Source of the DNA: Bacteroidota bacterium
GTDB taxonomy: Bacteria > Bacteroidota > Bacteroidia > Chitinophagales > Chitinophagaceae
Length of the DNA: 64,000 bases
NCBI GenBank assembly: GCA_005882315.1
Contig: VBAR01000001.1
Location: 2,181,736 to 2,245,735 of the forward strand
Direction of reading: 5' to 3'
A program made the position numbers and the translations under genes. The notes below the pieces were generated by a model. It saw nothing but the letters and a program-made list of their open reading frames with translations, made no database searches and was not told where the DNA came from. The number at the start of each line of letters is the position of its first letter. Positions within the stretch are counted from its first letter, which is position 1. Positions 8,859 to 18,389 of the stretch are shown piece after piece.

Positions 8859-10019
8859 ATGGCAGCAGTTTTAAGAGGCATAGCATGGGGGCACAGCAGG
8901 GGAATTACTCCTCTGCTCGCTGCCGCCCAGCGCTACGAAGAGTTGCACCCGGATGTACAAATTCAATGGAAGAAACGGACGTTACAGGAATTCGCTGATT
9001 TTCCAATTGAGAAATTAACTGAAGAATACGACCTACTCATCATCGACCATCCCTGGGTTGGTTGTGCAGCGGCTACAAATTGCGTACTTCCGCTAAACAA
9101 ATATTTACCCTCAGCATACTTGAAAAACCAATTAGATAATTCTGTTGGCGGCTCCTGCGAAAGTTATAACTATAACGGAAGACAATGGGCACTGGCGATC
9201 GATGCTGCAGCACCTTTCGCCAGCTACAGAAAAGATCTGCTGGAAGAAAATAGTACATCATTGCCCGAAACTTGGGATGATTTACTCGGTTTGGCTAAAG
9301 CTGGTAAAGTAGCAGTACCAGCAATCCCGATCGACCTGCTGATGAATTTTTATTCATTCTGTATTGCTGAAGGCCAGGAGCCTTTTTTGCAAAATAAATT
9401 AATAGATGAGGAGATAGGTATAAAAGCAATACAGACAATGAAACAACTGTATTCATTAGTCGATAAAAAGATGTTTGAATGCAATCCAATTGCTGTTGCT
9501 GAATTGATGAGCAGTACAAATGATTACTGGTATTGCCCGTTTGCATATGGCTATAGTAATTATTCAAGAACAGGTTTTGCAGATCACCTGCTTCATTACA
9601 TGGATGTAATTACAATTAGTAATAAAAAACTAAAGACAACGATCGGTGGCACGGGAATTTCTGTTTCTGCATTCAGTAAGAATAAAGAAACAGCTATTGA
9701 TTTTGCTGCATTTGTTTGTTCAGAAAACTTTCAGAAAACAGTATATGTACAGCATAGTGGACAGCCCGGGCATTTAGCAGCGTGGCAGAATGCCGAGGCT
9801 AATTCGCTTACACATGATTTTTTTAAAAACACATTGCCTGTAATGCAAAATGGCTATATAAGACCAAGATATAATGGCTACTTGCATTTCCAGGATCATG
9901 CAGGATTGCCACTGCAGCAATATTTATTGGATAAGATAAATGCAAAAGATGCATTGCAGGAAATGAATGCGATTTATAAACAGAGTATGAAACACACACA
10001 AACAGAACAACCAGCATGA
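8859..10019 (+). CDS. Family 1 extracellular solute-binding-protein homologue lacking a signal peptide
   Basis: The 386-residue sequence resembles ABC sugar-binding proteins (SBP_bac_1 type): an N-terminal strand LRGIAWGH, then an AAAQRYEELHPDVQIQW helix-strand pair. Later come RKDLLEENSTSLPETWDDLL and a GTGISVSAFSKNKETAIDFAAFV segment typical of this fold. The N-terminus starts directly in the first beta strand, with no hydrophobic segment, lipobox or room for one, since the previous gene ends 6 bp upstream. It should therefore stay in the cytoplasm. No ABC permease or ATPase is nearby. It overlaps the CoA-transferase gene by 4 bp (ATGA), suggesting translational coupling and a shared function, perhaps ligand binding or presentation to the enzyme. 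Function unknown. Confidence 0.75.
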   Translation: MAAVLRGIAWGHSRGITPLLAAAQRYEELHPDVQIQWKKRTLQEFADFPIEKLTEEYDLLIIDHPWVGCAAATNCVLPLNKYLPSAYLKNQLDNSVGGSCESYNYNGRQWALAIDAAAPFASYRKDLLEENSTSLPETWDDLLGLAKAGKVAVPAIPIDLLMNFYSFCIAEGQEPFLQNKLIDEEIGIKAIQTMKQLYSLVDKKMFECNPIAVAELMSSTNDYWYCPFAYGYSNYSRTGFADHLLHYMDVITISNKKLKTTIGGTGISVSAFSKNKETAIDFAAFVCSENFQKTVYVQHSGQPGHLAAWQNAEANSLTHDFFKNTLPVMQNGYIRPRYNGYLHFQDHAGLPLQQYLLDKINAKDALQEMNAIYKQSMKHTQTEQPA

Positions 10020-12367
10020 GCAATTTACCACTGAGTGGATTAACAGTGCTGGAGTTCGGCCAGTATTTATCAGCCCCTTCGGCGGGGTTGCGCCTTGCAG
10101 ATTTTGGCGCAAGGGTGATAAAGATTGAAAGACCGGTACACGGAGAAGCAGGAAGAAAACTAGCTATCAAAAATTTATGGATGGGTGATGATTCATTATT
10201 GTTTCATACCATCAACCGCAATAAGGAATCTTTTACGGCTAATGTGAAAGATGCAAATGACCTTGAGCAAATAAAAAGAATGATAGCCAAGGCCGATATT
10301 ATCATTCATAATTTCCGCCCGGGAGTAATGGAAAAAAACGGGTTGGGGTATGAAGAGGTGAAAAAAATAAATCCTGCTATTATTTATTCTTCTATTTCCG
10401 GGTATGGAAAATCTGGCAACTGGAAAAATAAGCCGGGGCAGGATCTGTTACTACAATCTATCGCTGGGTTGGCATTTACAACAGGTAATGCAGGTGAACA
10501 GCCTATGCCGTTTGGTATTGCCATTGCAGATATTCTTGCAGGTGCACAATTAACACAAGGTATTTTAGCGGCCGCTGCTTCAAGACAACTGACGGGACAA
10601 GGAGCATTAATTGAGATCAGTTTGTTCGAAGCATTACTCGATTTTCAATTTGAATTACTCACAACTTTTTTTGCAAGTAATCAGCAACCGCAACGCGGGA
10701 GGATAAATAGCGGGCATACATTACTGAGTGCACCTTACGGAATTTATAAAACTGCTGACAGCTATCTTGCATTGGCAATGATGCCACTTGAGGAATTGGC
10801 AGAAGCAATTGATTGTAATGAGTTGAAGAAATTTAATTCAGCACAGGCTTTTGAATTAAGAGATGACATAAAAAAAATAATTGTAAAACACTTACCGACG
10901 CAAACATCTGAATACTGGTTATCACATTTGCAAAAGAAAGATCTATGGGCTGCAGAAGTACTGAATTGGGAACAGCTTCGTGAGCATGAAGCCTATAAAC
11001 AACTGGATATAGAACAAAGCATATTATTAAATGGCGAACAGATCAGAACGACCCGATGCCCAGTGAGGATAAATGGAAACATTTTCACTAATACAAAACC
11101 TGCGCCTGCAATAGGTTTTCATACAAATGCGATTGTAAAGGAATTTTTGAACGTCAGTGCTGTCAACGGAAAACATTTTGCAAATACAGATACAGCTACT
11201 GACAACAAGCTATTAAAAGATCTATTAATTGTTGACTTCAGCCAGTTTCTTTCAGGCCCATATGCAACGCTGCGTCTTGCTGATTTAGGTGCAGAAGTAA
11301 TAAAGATAGAAAAGACCGGAACCGGTGACATTTGTCGTAATCTTTATGTGTCAGATGTAAAAATTGAAGAGGAGTCAACTATTTTTCATGCTATTAATCG
11401 TAACAAAAAAAGTTATGAGGCAAACCTGAAAGATGAAACTGACCTTCAAAAAATAAAGCAGTTGATCGCAAAAGCTGATGTGGTGGTGCATAATTTCAGA
11501 CCAGGAGTAATGGAACGCCTGGGGCTCGGTTATGAAGCAGTAAAAAAAATAAAACCAGAAATTATTTATGCGGAAATAAGTGGTTATGGTGCTGAAGGAC
11601 CATGGAAAGATCTGCCGGGGCAAGATCTGTTATTACAAGCTGTTTCAGGGTTGACATGGTTAAGTAATAATGAAGGAGAAGACCCAACTCCAATGGGTGT
11701 GGCAGTTGTTGATATCCTGGCGGGTACGCATTTAGTACAAGGAATACTCGCTGCATTGTATGAAAAAAGAAAATCAAATGAAGGCGCATTAGTGCAGGTA
11801 AGTATGCTGGAAAGTATTCTTGATTTTCAGTTTGAAGTGCTTACCTGTTATTATAATGATGGTTACCTGCTTCCTCAACGCAGTGCCATTAACAATGCAC
11901 ATGCTTATGTAGCGGCCCCTTATGGTATTTACAAAACAGAAGATAGTTTTCTCGCTTTGGCAATGACGGATATTGTAAAGCTGGGAGAATTGATCGGTTG
12001 TATTGAGTTGGCCAAATTTTTAAACAAGGATGACTGGTTTGATCAACGTGATGAAATAAAAAAACTGATAGCGGGACATTTGCATTCAAACACGAATCAG
12101 CACTGGTTAAGCATATTGGAAAAAGAAGGTATATGGTGTGCTCCTGTTTTTAATTATGAAGAATTGATGAAACAGGAACCGTTTCAGCAACTCAATATGG
12201 TGATGAAGGTTAAAACCGGTAAAGGATTTATGGTAGAAACTACCCGTTGTCCTATCCAGGTAAATGGCTCGATACTTACATCAGAAACAGGGGCTCCGCT
12301 TTTGGGAGAACATAACAGTTTTATTGATAAAAAATTTAATTTACATAAAACTGTTCCTGCCGTCTGA
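10016..12367 (+). CDS. Tandem-fused CaiB/BaiF family III CoA-transferase
   Basis: The 783-residue protein consists of two complete family III CoA-transferase domains, roughly 1-390 and 398-783. Each begins with L(T/L)V(L/V)(E/D)F and has RLADxGAxVIKIE, then HNFRPGVME and the PGQDLLLQ motif. The Asp in this motif is the family nucleophile (as in formyl-CoA transferase and alpha-methylacyl-CoA racemase); it is Asp143 in the first half and Asp537 in the second. Family III enzymes move CoA between carboxylic acids and normally act as interlocked dimers, so the fusion may be a covalent pseudo-dimer. It is coupled to the upstream binding-protein gene and sits 2 bp before a lactonase-like gene. Racemase activity is an alternative; the substrate is unknown. 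Confidence 0.88.
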   Translation: MSNLPLSGLTVLEFGQYLSAPSAGLRLADFGARVIKIERPVHGEAGRKLAIKNLWMGDDSLLFHTINRNKESFTANVKDANDLEQIKRMIAKADIIIHNFRPGVMEKNGLGYEEVKKINPAIIYSSISGYGKSGNWKNKPGQDLLLQSIAGLAFTTGNAGEQPMPFGIAIADILAGAQLTQGILAAAASRQLTGQGALIEISLFEALLDFQFELLTTFFASNQQPQRGRINSGHTLLSAPYGIYKTADSYLALAMMPLEELAEAIDCNELKKFNSAQAFELRDDIKKIIVKHLPTQTSEYWLSHLQKKDLWAAEVLNWEQLREHEAYKQLDIEQSILLNGEQIRTTRCPVRINGNIFTNTKPAPAIGFHTNAIVKEFLNVSAVNGKHFANTDTATDNKLLKDLLIVDFSQFLSGPYATLRLADLGAEVIKIEKTGTGDICRNLYVSDVKIEEESTIFHAINRNKKSYEANLKDETDLQKIKQLIAKADVVVHNFRPGVMERLGLGYEAVKKIKPEIIYAEISGYGAEGPWKDLPGQDLLLQAVSGLTWLSNNEGEDPTPMGVAVVDILAGTHLVQGILAALYEKRKSNEGALVQVSMLESILDFQFEVLTCYYNDGYLLPQRSAINNAHAYVAAPYGIYKTEDSFLALAMTDIVKLGELIGCIELAKFLNKDDWFDQRDEIKKLIAGHLHSNTNQHWLSILEKEGIWCAPVFNYEELMKQEPFQQLNMVMKVKTGKGFMVETTRCPIQVNGSILTSETGAPLLGEHNSFIDKKFNLHKTVPAV

Positions 12368-12369
12368 TT

Positions 12370-13233
12370 ATGCAACGCATTATTGACACTCACATTCATG
12401 TTTGGGATCTCAGCCGGGCGGAATATCCCTGGCTGAAAGACGATACTTCTATTCTGAACAGAACCTATACAATTGATGAAATTGAAGAAGAAAGAAAGCT
12501 TGCCGGTGTTACAGATGGAGTAATGGTACAGGCCAGTTGCAATTTGGATGATACAAACCTGATGCTGGAAGTAGCGGAACAAAATGACTGGATACAAGGA
12601 GTGGTATGCTGGTTACCGTTGATGGATACAAAAGAAACGGAGAGATTGCTTGAAGAAAAATTTTTAGCACACAAATATTTTAAAGGGGTCCGTCATTTAA
12701 TTCATGATGAAAAAGATCCAGCGTGGCTATTGCAGGCACCCGTTATTGAAAGTTTGAAATTGCTGGCTAAAAATAATATTCCTTATGATGTAGTAGGTAT
12801 TTTACCGGCACATATTGAAACTGTTTTGAAAGTAGCAGATAAAGTTCCGGAACTACGAATGATATTCGACCATTTGAATGCGCCACCCATTTCTTCAAAA
12901 CAAAGATTTGGCAAATGGGGAGAGTTGATCAAAGAGGCAGCGCAGAATAAAAACATATTTGGAAAAATATCAGGATTGGGAACAGCGGATGGAAATTTTG
13001 AAGGCAGAACAACAGATGATATAAAGCCGTATGTTGCGTATGCGTTGGAGCATTTTAGTTCAGATCGATGCATATGCGGTGGTGATTGGCCGGTATCTGC
13101 TTTGGCAAATACATATTCTCAGACATGGAAGATCACAAGGAGCATTATAGATGAGTTGTTAAATGAGGACGATAGGAAGAAAATCTATTTCAGCAATGCT
13201 GATAAGTTTTATAATTTAGGATTGAACCATTGA
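12370..13233 (+). CDS. Amidohydrolase-superfamily lactonase-like protein (COG3618 type)
   Basis: A 287-residue TIM-barrel metal hydrolase. It starts MQRIIDTHIHVWDL, giving the HxH metal site at His8/His10, and continues with YPWLKDD. Later metal or catalytic residues lie in GVRHLIHDEKD, MIFDHLNAPP and CGGDWPVSAL. This is the pattern of the family that contains L-fucono- and L-rhamnono-lactonases and other sugar-lactone hydrolases. A sugar-acid lactone is the likely substrate given the carbohydrate setting, opening to an aldonate that a CoA-transferase could activate. It lies 2 bp after the CoA-transferase gene and 51 bp before an oxidoreductase. The exact substrate cannot be read. Confidence 0.8.
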   Translation: MQRIIDTHIHVWDLSRAEYPWLKDDTSILNRTYTIDEIEEERKLAGVTDGVMVQASCNLDDTNLMLEVAEQNDWIQGVVCWLPLMDTKETERLLEEKFLAHKYFKGVRHLIHDEKDPAWLLQAPVIESLKLLAKNNIPYDVVGILPAHIETVLKVADKVPELRMIFDHLNAPPISSKQRFGKWGELIKEAAQNKNIFGKISGLGTADGNFEGRTTDDIKPYVAYALEHFSSDRCICGGDWPVSALANTYSQTWKITRSIIDELLNEDDRKKIYFSNADKFYNLGLNH

Positions 13234-13284
13234 ATGGTTAAGGCATCGGATAACACAATGACCTTATGGTTCCAATAAATCAAA

Positions 13285-14322
13285 ATGTATCAAAACCCGA
13301 TTTATATTATTGGCGCCGGTGGCATTGTAAATGATGCGCATCTTCCTGCCTATAAAATTGCCGGCTATAACGTGCAGGGGATTTTTGATATTAATGAAGA
13401 AAAAGCAAAAAAAACTGCCGCTGCGTTTTCAATACCTAACACATATTCCGGGTTGAAGCAGATGATCGAAGCTGCTCCTGTCAATGCTATTTTTGATGTA
13501 GCAGTTCCAGGCTCTCAAACTATTCCAGTCCTGAAACAATTGCCGGATGACTCAGCGGTTTTATTACAAAAGCCAATGGGTGAAAATTATGATGAGGCAA
13601 AAGAGATACTCGATATTGTAAGAAGTAAAAAGCTATTGGCGGCAGTGAATTTTCAGCTGCGTTATGCCCCTTACATATTAGCTGCTAAAAAATTTATTAG
13701 AGATAAGAGTTTGGGCGAACCAAACGATATTGAAGTAAATGTAAATGTATATACACCCTGGCATATCTGGGATTATCTTGCGTCCTCGTCAAGAGTTGAA
13801 ATTTTATATCACAGCATTCACTACATAGATTTGATCAGGAGCTTGTTGGGCAATCCAAAATCAGTTTACGCCAAAACAACAAAACATCCCTCAATGAAGG
13901 AACTGGCTTCAGTTCGTAGCAATATCATTATGGATTATGGAGAAATGATCGCAGCTAATATTCTTACCAATCATTGTCATAATTACGGAACACCTAAACA
14001 ACAATCCTATATTAAGTTCGAAGGAAGCAAAGGAGCTATTAAAATAAATTTTGGTGCATTGATAGACTATCCCCGTGGTGCGGCAGATAGTTTTGAATAT
14101 GTATTGCTTGAAGATGGAAAGGAGCCCGAATGGAAAGAAATGAAAATTGAAGGCAGCTGGTTTCCTCATGCATTCATTGGAAGCATGGAGCAGTTACTGA
14201 TGGCTAAAGAAAAATTAATCGATCAACCGGATAATAGCGTTGAAGATTGCATTCATACCATGGCTTGTGTGGAAGCAGCCTATAAAAGTAGTGAGCAAGG
14301 TGGTGTAGTTCCTGTTATTTAA
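13285..14322 (+). CDS. Gfo/Idh/MocA-family NAD(P)-dependent sugar oxidoreductase
   Basis: A 345-residue cytoplasmic dehydrogenase. The N-terminal Rossmann fold shows IYIIGAGGIVNDAHLPAY, with a glycine-rich loop at residues 10-13, and GIFDINEEKAKKTAAAF binds the adenosine ribose. The usual EKP motif appears as LLQKPMGENYDEA, with Gln for Glu. A C-terminal alpha/beta dimer domain follows. The family oxidises or reduces sugars, inositols and sugar acids. Placed next to a lactonase, it could form the lactone from an aldose. It lies 9 bp before the PL1 lyase gene, linking this module to the pectin enzymes. Substrate unknown. Confidence 0.85.
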   Translation: MYQNPIYIIGAGGIVNDAHLPAYKIAGYNVQGIFDINEEKAKKTAAAFSIPNTYSGLKQMIEAAPVNAIFDVAVPGSQTIPVLKQLPDDSAVLLQKPMGENYDEAKEILDIVRSKKLLAAVNFQLRYAPYILAAKKFIRDKSLGEPNDIEVNVNVYTPWHIWDYLASSSRVEILYHSIHYIDLIRSLLGNPKSVYAKTTKHPSMKELASVRSNIIMDYGEMIAANILTNHCHNYGTPKQQSYIKFEGSKGAIKINFGALIDYPRGAADSFEYVLLEDGKEPEWKEMKIEGSWFPHAFIGSMEQLLMAKEKLIDQPDNSVEDCIHTMACVEAAYKSSEQGGVVPVI

Positions 14323-14331
14323 AAAATTAAA

Positions 14332-15717
14332 ATGAAAAAAGCATTAATCATATTTTCATTCTTTTTATCTCAAACAGTATCAGCACAACTTATTGCTTTT
14401 CCCGGAGCCGAAGGTTTTGGCAAATTTGCAACTGGTGGTCGCGGTGGGAAAGTAGTTTCAGTAACTAATTTACAAGATAAGGGAGAAGGGAGTTTTCGTT
14501 GGACATTGGAGCAATATCCCGGTGAGCCTCTTACAGTAATTTTTAAAGTGAGTGGCATTATCGAACTCGAATCGAATATTGTGATTAAGCGTTCTAATCT
14601 CACTATTGCCGGGCAAACAGCTCCTGGTGATGGTATCTGTTTGAAAAATTATTCTTTCATTGTTAATGGCGCATCTGCAAAAGGAAATCATGGCAATATC
14701 ATTATCCGGTTCATACGCTCAAGACCCGGTGGTACAGATAAAAAAGGATTATATGGTTTTGATATGGAGAATTGTCACGACGTAATTATTGATCATTGTA
14801 GTTTCAGTTGGGCCAATGAAGAATGTGCAGCGATGTATGATACAAAAAATGTATCGGTACAATGGTGCATTGTAAGTGAAGGATTGTATGATGCTGGTCA
14901 TATGAAGGGCAAGCGTTCTTATGGAGGTGTGTGGGGCGGACAATATGCAAGCTATCATCATAATTTAATTGCACACTTGAATACAAGAGCTGTTCGTTTC
15001 AATGGAGCAAGAGCACATGATACTATTGCATTGGTTGATTACAGGAATAATGTTGTTTATAATTGGGGCAATACAAATGCCTGCTATGGCGGCGAAGTAA
15101 ATATTGCCGGTGGTGTATCACAAGTAAACATTGTAAACAATTACTATAAACCCGGCCCTGCAGCACCGGCTGAGTTAAAATTTATTCATGCTTCTTATCA
15201 AAAGGAAAATTCAAAAGGAACAGGCGAATGGTTTGTTGATGGTAATATCATGGAAGGAGATAACTCGCTTACCAAAAAGAATAATCGTGGAATTGATTTA
15301 GCTGAAGCAAACTATCCAAAGAACGCAATTGCAGAAAAGGCATTTCCTGTGGCAGCTGCGTTACCAGAACAATCAGCAAAAGAAGCATATGAAAAGGTAT
15401 TAAAATATGCAGGTGCTTATTTACCCAAACGTGATGCAGTAGATGAACGAGTGATACAGGAAACAAAAAATGGAACGGCTACAGGCAAAGGGGTATTCGG
15501 TAAACCAGGAATTATTGACTTGCCGTTTGTAGTGGGCGGCTGGGCTGAATACAAATCTGCTATAGCTCCGACTGATACTGATAGTGATGGCATGCCGGAT
15601 GAGTGGGAAAAAAAGAATGGATTAAATGTAAACGACGCAAACGACAGAAATAAGTTTGATAAGAAGGGTTATACTATGCTAGAGAATTATTTAAATGAAC
15701 TGGCTACTGTGAAATAG
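14332..15717 (+). CDS. Secreted polysaccharide lyase, PL1-type pectate lyase
   Basis: A 461-residue secreted parallel beta-helix enzyme that should cleave galacturonan by beta-elimination. The signal peptide is MKKALIIFSFFLSQTVSAQ. The mature start, FPGAEGFGKFATGGRGGKV, with VTNLQDKGEGSFRW, is typical of PL1 lyases of Bacteroidota. The helix core includes ITIAGQTAPGDG-like and IIDHCSFSWANEE repeats. The C-terminus has a calcium-binding TDTDSDGMPDEWEKKNG repeat of thrombospondin type 3 style, near residues 418-434. It is paralogous to the lyase at 38319-39965 but lacks that protein's N-terminal extension. It is 2 bp upstream of the next gene, so part of the same operon. Confidence 0.87.
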   Translation: MKKALIIFSFFLSQTVSAQLIAFPGAEGFGKFATGGRGGKVVSVTNLQDKGEGSFRWTLEQYPGEPLTVIFKVSGIIELESNIVIKRSNLTIAGQTAPGDGICLKNYSFIVNGASAKGNHGNIIIRFIRSRPGGTDKKGLYGFDMENCHDVIIDHCSFSWANEECAAMYDTKNVSVQWCIVSEGLYDAGHMKGKRSYGGVWGGQYASYHHNLIAHLNTRAVRFNGARAHDTIALVDYRNNVVYNWGNTNACYGGEVNIAGGVSQVNIVNNYYKPGPAAPAELKFIHASYQKENSKGTGEWFVDGNIMEGDNSLTKKNNRGIDLAEANYPKNAIAEKAFPVAAALPEQSAKEAYEKVLKYAGAYLPKRDAVDERVIQETKNGTATGKGVFGKPGIIDLPFVVGGWAEYKSAIAPTDTDSDGMPDEWEKKNGLNVNDANDRNKFDKKGYTMLENYLNELATVK

Positions 15718-15719
15718 AA

Positions 15720-18383
15720 ATGAAAAGATATTTCATCATATTGTTTGTCCTGTTTCAGCAATCATTATTTGCCCAGGTTCAAATTCAAAATAATTATAAA
15801 ACTAACCGTACAAATTTTGCTGTTCAAAGATTACAGGCTGTAATCAATCAGATTAAATTAAATAATACAAAGTATTCAATCCGTATTGATACAGCAACAA
15901 ATGGAAAAAAGGAAAGTTTTTCATTATCGGGCGACAAAAACAAAATTAAAATTACCGGAAACGATGAGTCCGGAATTTTATATGGATGTCTTGCACTGAT
16001 GGACAGGATTAAAGCAACTAAATCACTTCCCCAGAGGTTAAATCTTACGGATGTACCCGAAATGGTTTTGCGTGGTCAGTGCATCGGTTTGCAAAAATCA
16101 ACCTACCTGCCCGGAAGAAATGTATATGAATACCCCTACACTCCAGAAACCTTTCCGTGGTTTTATGATAAGAAATTATGGTTACAGGTTTTGGATTCTA
16201 TGCTGGAGAACAGGATGAACTCTTTGTATCTCTGGAATGGACATCCTTTTGCGTCATTGGTAAAACTGAAAGACTATCCTTACGCAGTAGAAGTGGATGA
16301 TGCTACTTTCAAAAAAAATGAAGAAATCTACCGTTTCATTACCAGCGAAGCAGATAAACGTGGTATCTGGGTAATACAGATGTTTTATAATATCATCGTA
16401 TCAAAACCATTTGCTGAGCATCATAAAATAAAAACACAAGAAAGGGAACGGCCAATTATTCCGGTAATTGCTGACTATACTAGAAAGTCTATTGCTGCTT
16501 TTGTGGAAAAGTATCCAAATGTGGGCCTGATGGTTTGTTTGGGCGAAGCAATGGAAGGAGTAGGCAATGACGATATTGAATGGTTCGCAAAAACTATTAT
16601 ACCCGGAGTACAGGATGGATTGAAAGCATTGGGTAAAACGGAAGAACCGCCAATTGTTTTAAGAGCACATGATACCGATGCGCCTGCAGTAATGAAAGCT
16701 GCATTGCCATTGTATAAAAATTTATATACAGAAGCAAAATTTAATGGCGAGGCATTAACCTACGCAAGACCAAGAGGTAGTTGGGCACAGCTGCATCAGA
16801 CATTGAGTAAACTGGGAAGTGTGCAAATAGAAAATGTTCATATACTTGCCAACCTTGAACCATTCCGTTATGGTTCGCCTGATTTTATTCAGCAATCTGT
16901 AATCGGTATGCACGAAGTAATGGGAGGAAATGGCTTGCATTTATATCCGCAGGCTTCATATTGGGATTGGCCATACAGCGCAGATAGTATTAAAGGAGGT
17001 AAGCGTTTATTGCAAATTGAAAGAGATTGGATATGGTATAAAGCATGGGCTCGTTATGCATGGAAAGCTAAACGTAACCGGGAAGATGAAATAAATTACT
17101 GGAGTAAATTGTTGGCGGATAAATTTGGTTGCAACATAACTGATGGCAAAAACATTTTAACAGCTTATGAAGAAAGCGGAGAGATAGCTCCTAAATTATT
17201 ACGTCGCTTTGGTATTACAGATGGTAATCGTCAAACATTGACATTAGGAATGTTGATGACACAGCTTATTAATCCTTATCGTTATGGCCTTTTTACTTTG
17301 TTGTATGATAGTGAAGCCCCTGAAGGAGAGATGCTGATCGATTATGCAGATAAAGAATGGAAAGGACAGAAACATATTGGTGAAACACCAGCCCAGATTA
17401 TAAAAGAAATAAAGGAACATGCTGACAAAGCAGTTGCTGCGATTGAAGCAATTAAGGGTGGTATTATAAAAGACTACGATGAATTTGAAAGGATAAGAAG
17501 GGACATAGATTGTTACTGGGCACTCGCATATCATTTTGCAGAAAAGACTGAAGCAGTATTGCAAGTGTTGAAATACAAATACTCTGGTAATATAGCTGAC
17601 CTTGAAAAGGCAGTACCAATTTTACAAAAAAGCATGAACAGTTATAAAGCCCTGGTAAATCTTACTAAAGGAACATATCTCTATGCCAACAGTATGCAGA
17701 CACAGCAGCGCAAAATACCAATGCGGGGTGTTGATGGAACTTATAAGCACTGGAAGGAAATGCTGCCAGTATTTGAAGCCGAGTTGAATACTTTCAAACA
17801 TAAAATTGATTCTTTAAAAAATAATAGTTCAACTGCTTCATCGCAAAGAGCAGCTTTTAAAAGAGCGGAAATGAGTTTGTTGAGCGAGAAGAATAATTGG
17901 TACACGATTGACTCACTATCCGAACCGTTTGAAGATAGAGGTCAGCACATAATATCCTACGCAACAGAATTAAAAGAACTACTGGGTCTACAGTTAAGCT
18001 ATTTACAACAAGTAAAAAACGGAACTGAAATAAACTTTTCTTGTAACAAACCGGTGAAACTTTTAATCGGGTATTTCAAAACACAAAGGGGAGCTTTTAT
18101 AACAGATACTATTTTCCTAAAGGAACCTGAACTGGAAACAAATGCCAGCGCTGATGATTATGGACAAGCAGAAATAAAGATCAGTAATGCTATTGCAATA
18201 GATGGAATGCCACCTGTTAATATTCATACATATAGTTTTAAAGCAGGTACTCACCAATTAAAATTGGGCAAGGGTGTTTGCCTGGTATTGGGCTTTGTAG
18301 ATGGAGATCAAACAATACCTGTGTATGATGCGATGCTGATGAGTGATGCGAAAAATAAAAACATAGATTGGTTATTTGAATAA
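15720..18383 (+). CDS. Secreted GH67-like alpha-glucuronidase-type glycoside hydrolase
   Basis: An 887-residue secreted protein (signal peptide MKRYFIILFVLFQQSLFAQ). An N-terminal alpha/beta domain with DESGILYGCLALMDRI resembles the accessory domain that precedes the TIM barrel in GH67, GH20 and GH84 enzymes. The barrel begins near LRGQCIGLQKS. Candidate catalytic carboxylates are Glu276/Glu279 in LGEAMEG, Asp318/Asp320 in HDTDAP, and a Glu in KFNGEALTYARP; their spacing recalls the GH67 arrangement. GH67 enzymes remove glucuronate from xylan, but in a pectin locus a uronate from rhamnogalacturonan is more likely, for instance galacturonate. The C-terminal third (after about residue 560) is helical then beta-rich and not recognised. 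Exact family is uncertain. Confidence 0.6.
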   Translation: MKRYFIILFVLFQQSLFAQVQIQNNYKTNRTNFAVQRLQAVINQIKLNNTKYSIRIDTATNGKKESFSLSGDKNKIKITGNDESGILYGCLALMDRIKATKSLPQRLNLTDVPEMVLRGQCIGLQKSTYLPGRNVYEYPYTPETFPWFYDKKLWLQVLDSMLENRMNSLYLWNGHPFASLVKLKDYPYAVEVDDATFKKNEEIYRFITSEADKRGIWVIQMFYNIIVSKPFAEHHKIKTQERERPIIPVIADYTRKSIAAFVEKYPNVGLMVCLGEAMEGVGNDDIEWFAKTIIPGVQDGLKALGKTEEPPIVLRAHDTDAPAVMKAALPLYKNLYTEAKFNGEALTYARPRGSWAQLHQTLSKLGSVQIENVHILANLEPFRYGSPDFIQQSVIGMHEVMGGNGLHLYPQASYWDWPYSADSIKGGKRLLQIERDWIWYKAWARYAWKAKRNREDEINYWSKLLADKFGCNITDGKNILTAYEESGEIAPKLLRRFGITDGNRQTLTLGMLMTQLINPYRYGLFTLLYDSEAPEGEMLIDYADKEWKGQKHIGETPAQIIKEIKEHADKAVAAIEAIKGGIIKDYDEFERIRRDIDCYWALAYHFAEKTEAVLQVLKYKYSGNIADLEKAVPILQKSMNSYKALVNLTKGTYLYANSMQTQQRKIPMRGVDGTYKHWKEMLPVFEAELNTFKHKIDSLKNNSSTASSQRAAFKRAEMSLLSEKNNWYTIDSLSEPFEDRGQHIISYATELKELLGLQLSYLQQVKNGTEINFSCNKPVKLLIGYFKTQRGAFITDTIFLKEPELETNASADDYGQAEIKISNAIAIDGMPPVNIHTYSFKAGTHQLKLGKGVCLVLGFVDGDQTIPVYDAMLMSDAKNKNIDWLFE

Positions 18384-18389
18384 TAAGCA

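Noticed and set aside
8859-10019. Idea that this binding protein serves the RbsAC-type transporter at 53363-55857
   Set aside because: It belongs to a different solute-binding class, lacks a signal peptide, and the RbsAC pair already has its own binding protein at 51783-52727.
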